Shown here: one piece after another, positions 56,905 to 64,000 of the stretch
Layout of the letters: every line of letters begins with the position of its first letter
Position numbering within the stretch: position 1 is the stretch's first letter
NCBI GenBank assembly: GCA_947650285.1
Contig: CANTFL010001112.1
Location: forward strand, 1 to 64,000
Reading direction: 5' to 3'
From: Hyaloperonospora brassicae
Lineage: Eukaryota; Oomycota; Peronosporomycetes; Peronosporales; Peronosporaceae
DNA length: 64,000 nucleotides
The notes under the pieces: model-generated
What the model saw: only the letters and a program-made list of their open reading frames with translations
What the model was told of the DNA's origin: nothing
The model's database searches: none
Translations under genes and position numbers: made by a program

Positions 56905-57769
56905 TCAAGATGTTGGGTAAAATACCAGAGGATCGAAAACAATTACGGAAGAGGCAAGGGTCAGCCTTCCTTTGAGATTACGATCCCGATAACGATAAAG
57001 CCTCAGGCGGTCAATAAGACGTTTGTCGAGCTCCGAGAGGTGCAGGGACGTGGCATCGCGGTGACCACAGTGAAGTCCAAGAAATTTAACATGGCATTGT
57101 GGGTTGAGACCTCGTATGCCAGCAAGATATATGGGCTCCCGTGAACAATTATCTGTAAGAACCTGACACTTGGCGCGATTGAGTAAGGCTCCCGACCCCG
57201 AACAATAACTGTGGACGAGCTGGAGCTGGGCCTCAGCGGAAACAGGATAGCATGACAGTAAATTGGAGTCATCCGCATAGAAACGACCAACCAAAAACAT
57301 AATAGGGGTAATGGCTATGTCAAGGTCTGGATGAGACCACAAGAGATTGACCAAAGGCTCAATACACAACAGGAACAGGAAAACAGATAGTGGTCACCTT
57401 GTTTGACCCCACGAGTGCCCCCCACCGTATCCAGCAGTTTGCCATTGATTAGAAGTCGGGCAACAGGATTAAGGTTCAACATATTAATTCAGGGCAAAAG
57501 CGGTGACCAAAACCCATCCGAGATAGCACGTAAAACATGTAAGTAGAGTACACCCGGTCGTAAGCCTTGCCGAAATCGAGGAATAACGCGATACAGACTT
57601 CATCTACAGCTGACAGCAAGTGCTGCAACTCACTGAGAAAACGCACATGGTGGTGAGGCGGTCTCCATGAAATGAATACCTTTTGCTCGACGTTGATTGA
57701 TTGCGGCATAAGCTGACGCATTCGAAACATGAGCGATTTGATCAAGATTTTGACGTCCACTTGCATCAT
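56905..57769 (-). pseudogene. Reverse transcriptase of the second LINE
   Basis: Two frames (57476-57769 and 56905-57369) hold RT palm motifs about 100 codons apart, as usual. A frame break lies between them. Confidence 0.82.
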
Positions 57770-58365
57770 GGCCGGGGTTCGACTGACATCCCGAATTGTG
57801 TAGCAGTGTCACGGCAGACGTGCGATATGAGGAAAGCAGGGTCCCATGGTGAAACTGGTAACGAAAGACGATCGAAAGGATCTCCCCGAAGATGTCCGGA
57901 GCAATTTTGCAAAAGGCTGCTGACGATTATCAGGCCCCGGTGCAGAAGAACTGCGTAGATGTCAAATGGTGAGAGCCAACTCTTCAGCAGTAAGATGTTC
58001 ATCAGGCTCCTGTGCCTATTCACTATATAACGTCCGCTAGATTGCATATATGATACTATCTTGATCTTGCTCACCGGATATTGCACCCCGATGGCGGCGA
58101 AATATGGCTGCAACATTGGTAGGATCCATAGCCACGCCACCCTCCGACCGTAGGGCTGTCGCAAATGGTACACGGCGGAGGTCTGAACCAAGGGTGGCAT
58201 CACGCGGTTTTTTGCATCGGTGTTTTTACGTTTTATATAAAACCGATGAGCTGAGAATCCTAACAACCTTGTTTTTGTTTTGTTTTATCTCTTGCGCAGT
58301 CCGTGGCGCAGTCCGTGGCGCAGTTCTCTTCAGTCAGCCTCGCACTATAAAATATAAGTCGTATT

Positions 58366-60387
58366 ATGTCCGACTTCAGCTACGATGACGCGTGTTTATC
58401 TAGGCCAGGTGAGATAGTGGATGATGATTCGGTCGTTGACGTGGGCGTCTCAGTCGTGAAGGAATCACTCGAGCCCGTTCGGAAGACAGGCCGGAGGCAG
58501 AGCATGGTAGGGAATACTTCACATATGTTGTGCGGCCGCAGAAGATAAAGGCAGTGTTGTGCGAACACTGCCGAGATCCTATCAATCATCACAAAAAGAG
58601 TGAGTCTGCGATAAAGTATCTGAACAAGTGCTCCGAGTTTCGTCACGTTATGAACGGGCTCGATATTTGGAGCATTCCCATTGTTTCGTGTCCAACAAAA
58701 ACCGGCGTTTATGCGGCGCAACGTTTTAAACGACATGTCGATTTCTGCATCATCGCATGGTGAGCGGTCCATCAGGGAGTTTTGCTTACCTTTGCTATCG
58801 CGGTCGGAGAAGGAAAGGTTCCAGCTCCATATCGCCATTCACTACTACGCCACAGGGTCGTTTTTTCCAGCGCGTTGAGTATATTTATCTTTCAGGAAGC
58901 TATTCGCGTGCTGCCCTAACGAGAACAGTATCCCGAATCGCAAGAAGCTCGCAGGTGAATTGTTACGAGTGCTACGATCGGTTAAAGTCAAACGTCGACA
59001 TTTGCATGAAAGGCGCTCATTTATGTCTGGTAACAATTGGCTGGTCGAACATCAAGAGCATCCTATATCAACTACATCGCCACGTCTCCTACAGTCTACT
59101 TTTTCTCGAGTCAGTATCTACTGAACAGCAAGATCACATCGCCGATTGAATCGCGCAGGAAATCACGCGCGTATTCGATCACAATGCGCTGTCAACGTTC
59201 TGTTTGGCGGTGACTGACAATACTTCGGCCAATTAGAATGCCGGGCAACAGCATGGCAAGGCGTTCCCATCGCATTACGTTATGGGTTGTTGTTCTCATG
59301 GACTGATACTTTTTGTGAAGGATGTGTTCTCCGCGTCGAAAATCAGGGTGGAAAACGGCAATGAGGCAACGTATCCTGTGCTATATCCTTGTGTGAAGAT
59401 GCTCATCTTTGTTTCCGCGTGCAAGGATCTGGTAAAGTTTTTCCACAATCATCATGTCGTAAAGGCGCGCCTGCAGGAGGCGCAGAAGGTTGAGTCATTA
59501 TGTTACTTTGTTCGACCCGTGCCGTTTCGTTGGGGGACCGTTCAAGCCATGTGTGCGTCGGTGATTACATCAGAGGGCCTGATCCACAACATCATAGGCG
59601 CCCGCGAATTTGTTGTTGGGACGGCTGCGCAGAAGTCTGAGCGGCAGGAGATCAAGGACATCGTCACCGGCACTACCTCCGTCATGAAGCTGAACAAGGC
59701 CATTGCCATTATCGAGCCTATCGATGCGCGAATTGTCAAGTACCGGTCTGACAGTATCCCAATTTCAGAAGTACCGCCGGATTTCTATGCCCCCTGGACT
59801 AGTTCACTACTTTCTACGAACGAGCGGTTATTACTCAGCTAGAGTTGCAGTATTTGAAGAAGCTCGCGGCTTCCCGCATCCAATTCATGCATGGTGTAGC
59901 ACAAGGTCTGTCCTATCTCTCTTCGACCCTCGCCTTCTCGGTGATGGTTTGCCACCACCCAAGTTTCGTGAACTCGAAGACAAGCTTTGCAACACTCCCA
60001 TTGATGACACCAAACGGATGTATTTGTATATTGAATTGACTGAATTTCTTATCTCGGCGCGGCATGAGAAGGCTAAGAGCTCATTCCTATTTTTATGCTG
60101 ACGAAAAGGCGAAGACGCCACTGCAATTTTGGTGGACGGATGGTGTCCAATGGCCAAATCTGCAGCCCGTAGCACTCAAGCTGTTCTCGATGGCAACATC
60201 CAGCGCTTAATCGGAATGCAACTTCTCCATAATGACGTTCGTCGATTCGAAGCTTTGTAATTCACATATCGTGGCATCGGTTGGAAAGCTCGTCTTCATT
60301 AAGAGCAACATGAGCGCCTTCCACGACATGCAGACCGCAGAGTACTATCCATCGGATGAAGATGGCGAACCCAACGAAAGCAATTAA
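58366..60387 (+). pseudogene. hAT-family transposase, broken
   Basis: The start at 58366 reads MSDFSYDDACLSRPGEIVDD, and after a frame change near 58510 comes a BED-type zinc finger (VLCEHCRDPINHHKKSESAI, then KYLNKC). Later pieces show the hAT core: CLAVTDNTSAN, MGCCSHGLILFVKDVFSA, CKDLVKFFHNHHVVKARLQE, then RWGTVQAMCASVITSEGL and VVGTAAQKSERQEIKDIV (59282-59842). The C-terminal dimerisation step WPNLQPVALKLFSMATSS is near 60150-60205, and an acidic end SDEDGEPNESN stops at 60387. Multiple stops and shifts make it inactive. Terminal inverted repeats and the 8-bp duplication were not located. Confidence 0.78.
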
Positions 60388-62392
60388 TAGCATGAAATAT
60401 AAACCTTGTCCGAACATCAGGCTTTCTAGGTCAAACCAAAAGCCCGATGAGCTCGCAAATAAAATCAGGTTTGTTCCACCCTTCGTCCGAATGTGGCGGT
60501 TCGAGAAACCGCCACCTGCAGCGCTCCATCTGGGTCGCGTGGGTATCAAATTCCGCGTCTTGATGGACCTCGCTATACTGCTGTTGTTGGAAACTCAGTA
60601 CAGCCTGCGCTCGTTCAAGCTGTAAACGGGTCTCTGAGCTAAGGGTGGAGAAATGTTGGCCTCAGCGAAGAAAACAAGGTCTCGAGCCTGACGAAGCTCG
60701 CGAGTTCGCTCGTACCACAGCTTGAAGTCCACATTTTGCAACGCTTTGCGAGTTTTACATTTCCAGACCTCCCGCACCAGCCCGGGGTTTGTAGCCGTAC
60801 ATAGCGTATCACACACTTGGGATGCCTCAAATACAATGGCAGCCACAATGGCAAGATAATCGATAAATTTGTTTGGAAAGCGCCAGCATCCCGGTCCTTG
60901 AGCTGTTTGCGTCGTATTTAGGTGTACCCGGTGTAGAAGAATACTGTACATCTAGATCCATGTCGATCACGATGTATATTAATGTTCAATATTGCAAACA
61001 TGCATGGCCCGTACTTGAGTGAAATATATTGTCGAGTCCGACCAAAGGATCATTTGAAAAATTGTCCAACATGATAGGGGTCGAGGTCACTCCAATGAAT
61101 ATGATATTCGTTACCGATGTCCTTATCGTCCATCAATGAGCCGCAGAATACTTATCGCAAATACAAGTGGTGACCCAGTGTCGCCACTTCCACCTCCTGC
61201 GCACCAAATTTTCAGATTTGATTGACTTAGCTAGCACGCAGAAAGCGCAAGAGCGACCGCGTTCTAGCATTAATGGTAAGTCACCTCTTTAGTTACCGTC
61301 GAACGTGCAACCATCGGTAGCTTTAGAAGATCATCCGATTGATCTTACATTCATTAAATGGTCAAAGTCTACGGACTTCATCAAGGTTTTCCTCAGGCGT
61401 TTTCAACGTAAAAACTATTCAATTCATAAAATTGAGCTGTATTTGCGCATGCTCAGCAACTCATCAACGATCGGTGCCCACGTCATCCAAAAAACTATGT
61501 TGATCTTCTGCGCAGCTAGTTTTATATGGTCTAAGGGAATGGTGATGTCAAACGTATTGTAGCGTAAATGAAGCCTTGACAATAACATGTCGTAAGACTA
61601 TTTGACTGCCCGCTCACCGCTCATGGCGCACGTCTTTTCTTGGTACGTCGTTGTTGGTTGATGTCATGACCGGTATAAGCCAATGCACAAGTGTCACCAT
61701 TCGGTTGCTCGATTTTACCCCCAAGGATCACGTTCATACAATGTACCCTCTAGGCGTAATTTCGTACAATGTCACTGTCCGAGCAGTTTTGCCAAATGTG
61801 TTTTGCAAATTAGATTTACATCGACAACATAGTTACATAGTTAATGACATACGACGGACTCGCCTCGATCGACGGAAGGATCGCTTACGAGCCTGTATCC
61901 AGACATATCGGCGCTCACACAGCGTCAAAAGATGATCAAAGCTGGCAAAGCCTGAAGAAGCGACAAGTGGGCTTTGACGAATTTTCTCTCGGCAGGTCAA
62001 GCCAGATTTTCAGCAGCGAGCAGTATAAAGCTTCTTGCCTACCTATTGAAAGTGTAGCGGGATCGATGTGCTTGTAGCTACGGATTGCATTTCCTTATTG
62101 TACTCATATTTGTAGACAGCAACTTCCACATGTCAATGACCTCCTATCGCCAAATGATACCAAACGCTTTCCAGACGCATGCATGCCATTGTTTACGAAT
62201 CGCCACGAAGGAGCTTATCAAACGTAATCGCCCATCAGAAACAGATCGTATTGTAGCTGATGTGCTACCAACTTGACCACAACTCAAACGCTTTCTTCAG
62301 TAGGCATAGATGGCCAAAAGTACCCGAAAAGTGTGCTCGAACAACGCTTCGATTCGGCTTGCAAGACCTCAGCATGTAGAGTCATGCACGCC
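60388..62392. other. Degenerate sequence of unknown origin
   Basis: A minus-strand stretch at 60262-60951 is protein-like (AIVFEASQVCDTLC, ELRQARDLVFFAEANIS, then ESLMFGQGLYFMLLIAFVGF) and may be a decayed repeat product; its right part overlaps the end of the hAT copy. A plus-strand frame at 61305-61562 reads IKVFLRRFQRKNYSIHKIEL. Neither could be assigned. No gene is supported. Confidence 0.35.
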
Positions 62393-63516
62393 TTACGTGT
62401 ACAGCACGCCCGTCACGCTGTTTTTCATACCCGTTGACTGACAGACCAGAGGACACTCCAATGTACCGAGCACGGACGACACCGACGCAGCTAAGGGTAG
62501 AAAGCTTCGCATGACGTCGTCTACAGTAGCGCAGACGTCGCGCAGACTCACGAAAACGCGAACGCGACGTTTTCGTAACTCTCCCTACACAGCAGCAAGT
62601 CATCAGCAAACAGACCATCGTCCAACCAACTCTTATCGATCTATCGTCGTACATGCGTAAGCAGCGCCGCCGGGATCCCAACCACAAATTGTGGCACTTC
62701 CAGCGACGGCACCAGCGTCTGTTTCTTCATGTCTTCCGTCACAACAGACGTCGTCAATGTCCTCAGCTTTGCAGCAGGTTCCGCTTCGACACACGTGTCG
62801 CCGTAAACCGTCGACAGCTGTGAGCTCAGGCACACAATCTCCTCTGGCTCGATATGCGCTAGCAGCCTGTCGAGCCACACCCACGTCGCAGCAGGCGAGA
62901 CTTCTTGCCCCACTAGTATCGCCAGCGAATTTCCCTCTTCCGACACATCGTGTCCCGTTTTTGACAATATGATTCCCGCGCATGGCGAGCCCTGCAGCGT
63001 TCCATTGGCATTGCCCCATTGGGACATTGTGGGTCAGTATCACCAAATATCGGCCAGCAATGCCCAATTTTGTACGAAAAAAGGTACAGAACACCAACGC
63101 ACAATCGTCGTCTGGTCACTGGTCACCAATGCCCCGACAGCAGTCCACGAAGCTGTGAGCTGCTGCACGAACTGATGCGGAGCTCCAGGCATAGCGACGA
63201 TCAACGTCCGGACTTGCACCGGTCCGTGTGCTAAGGGGCCAATCAATTGACGCACTGAGCGGCTCCACTAGAACAGAAAAGCAAAAAAAAACGGACCAAG
63301 TTCTGTCATGTAACCCAACAGGTCAGTTTCCTACACGAGTCAGTCGTACCCGAAAAAAAGCTTTAAACGTCACGTCAGGAGCTTCCAAAGGCGCACTGTC
63401 ACAGGCGCGAGAGCTGCAGAGAAGAGAGGACATGTTATTGGGCGTATGAGATACGAGCAGTCGCTTACGTAGTACCTGAACTCGGCTTCCTCTGCGTAGC
63501 GAAGGGCGAGCGCCAT
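62393..63516 (-). CDS. PSMG1: Proteasome assembly chaperone 1
   Basis: Five exons on the minus strand: 63516-63476, 63413-63350, 63267-63076, 62991-62653, 62584-62393. Introns are 62, 82, 84 and 68 bp, all GT..AG, with phases that agree throughout; 275 residues, close to the human protein (288). Visible steps: VRTLIVAMPGAPHQF, SDQTTIVRWCSVPFF, SLAILVGQEVSPAATWVWLD, VPSLEVPQFVVGIPAALLTH, and RRVRVFVSLRDVCATVDDVM near the C-terminus. The order, the VxDLPAAVL-like step and the length fit PAC1/PSMG1, which pairs with PSMG2 to guide assembly of the 20S proteasome alpha ring. The assignment rests on pattern memory, so a related chaperone fold remains possible. A simpler model with one 201-bp first intron also keeps frame but ignores a strong acceptor at 63414. 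Confidence 0.7.
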
Positions 63517-64000
63517 GGCGTTAGTGGAGACGCAGTGGGGAAAGAGGTGATGTATAATTGTGTGAAAAAAGTGGAAAAGAGTCATTTTACAGCTTCCAAA
63601 AGTGAGTATTATGTGCGAATGGATCGATGTTGCGGCATGATCAAATATAGGCCTGGAGATGGTCCCGTATGATGAGCGATGAGCGTCTGTACCTTGACAT
63701 TGACTGCATTGAACATGGAAGTTCTAGTAAGTTTGACAAATGTGCACAACGCCCCTATGCGGCAGAAAGATTCGTGAGGTCATATTGAGACGTCTGCTGC
63801 GCAAACAAAATACACACACATGCGTCGATGGACTTCATGTAGCTATTTTTCTCCCTCTTACTGGATGATTCGTTGTACGAGAGCTTATGTTCTTGTCTCA
63901 TCAGTCAGATTGTTGAAAACTCGTAATATGTTTCCTTTGTGCAGCTGCGACAACCCAATCGTGAACAAAATCATCCTTTGTATCGATGCGATGTAGTTGG
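63517..64000. other. PSMG1 promoter flank; no further gene seen
   Basis: AT-rich, with only short frames. A divergent gene could start beyond the window. Confidence 0.45.

Larger units (their letters stand above)
55190..58270 (-). mobile_element. Second degenerate LINE
   Basis: A minus-strand non-LTR element. RT blocks: FLDFGKAYDRV (~57577) and the catalytic YADD in GRFYADDSNLL (57268-57279), with GALLNRAKCQVL and VKFLGLHCG after it. Then a long C-terminal part (55678-56807) with RHLFIKCTPAARLWAFVSQA, the zinc-binding tail, and HQLWAQRNAII near 55540. Frames shift several times, so it is dead. Both ends are approximate, and no poly-A or target duplication was found. Confidence 0.8.

Overview
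The window reads as nuclear DNA of a plant-pathogenic oomycete, most likely of the Phytophthora/downy mildew lineage. The grounds are an RxLR-type secreted effector gene, short GT..AG introns (about 62-113 bp), Gypsy chromodomain, LINE, MULE and hAT debris typical of oomycetes, and small eukaryotic housekeeping genes. No bacterial, plasmid or CRISPR feature was seen. The species cannot be named from the sequence alone.

Layout. (1) 1-24.5 kb is a repeat-rich block. It starts with the end of an LTR, then an RxLR effector gene (451-1095, minus) and a Mutator-like element with an exact 9-bp target duplication (1949-4267). A long decayed LINE follows (about 4.7-14.5 kb, minus). It has been hit by a tRNA-like SINE (5990-6303, 15-bp duplication) and by a solo LTR (6524-6967); removing either one rejoins the LINE reading frame. 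Another LTR-like copy lies at 15962-16468. A full-length Gypsy chromovirus (16785-24527, minus) has two LTRs and a 5-bp target duplication, but its coding region is broken. (2) 24.5-27.3 kb has no gene I can support. (3) 27.3-53 kb is the gene-rich block: a single-pass membrane protein, an FHA-PP2C phosphatase, a conserved unknown gene with three exons, SDHAF1, a small two-exon gene, a secreted basic protein, COX20, a Rab GTPase with a very long N-terminus, and SKIP/SNW1 with an inserted RS domain. Decayed coding stretches lie between them (33.9-35.2, 40.9-43.1 and 48.1-49.2 kb). (4) 55.2-60.4 kb is again transposon debris: a second LINE (minus) and a broken hAT transposase (plus). (5) 60.4-62.4 kb holds unidentified degenerate sequence. 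The window ends with a five-exon gene for the proteasome assembly chaperone PSMG1 (62393-63516, minus).

The housekeeping genes do not form one pathway. Two of them (SDHAF1, COX20) assist assembly of respiratory complexes II and IV, SKIP acts in the spliceosome, Rab in membrane traffic and PSMG1 in proteasome assembly. Several genes were found only by joining exons across short introns; frame agreement at each junction is the main support. I found no coherent new multi-gene system. The most unusual items are the RS-domain insertion in SKIP, the N-terminally extended Rab with a CAAX-like end, the FHA-PP2C fusion, the SINE in the LINE, and the MULE carrying a LINE fragment.
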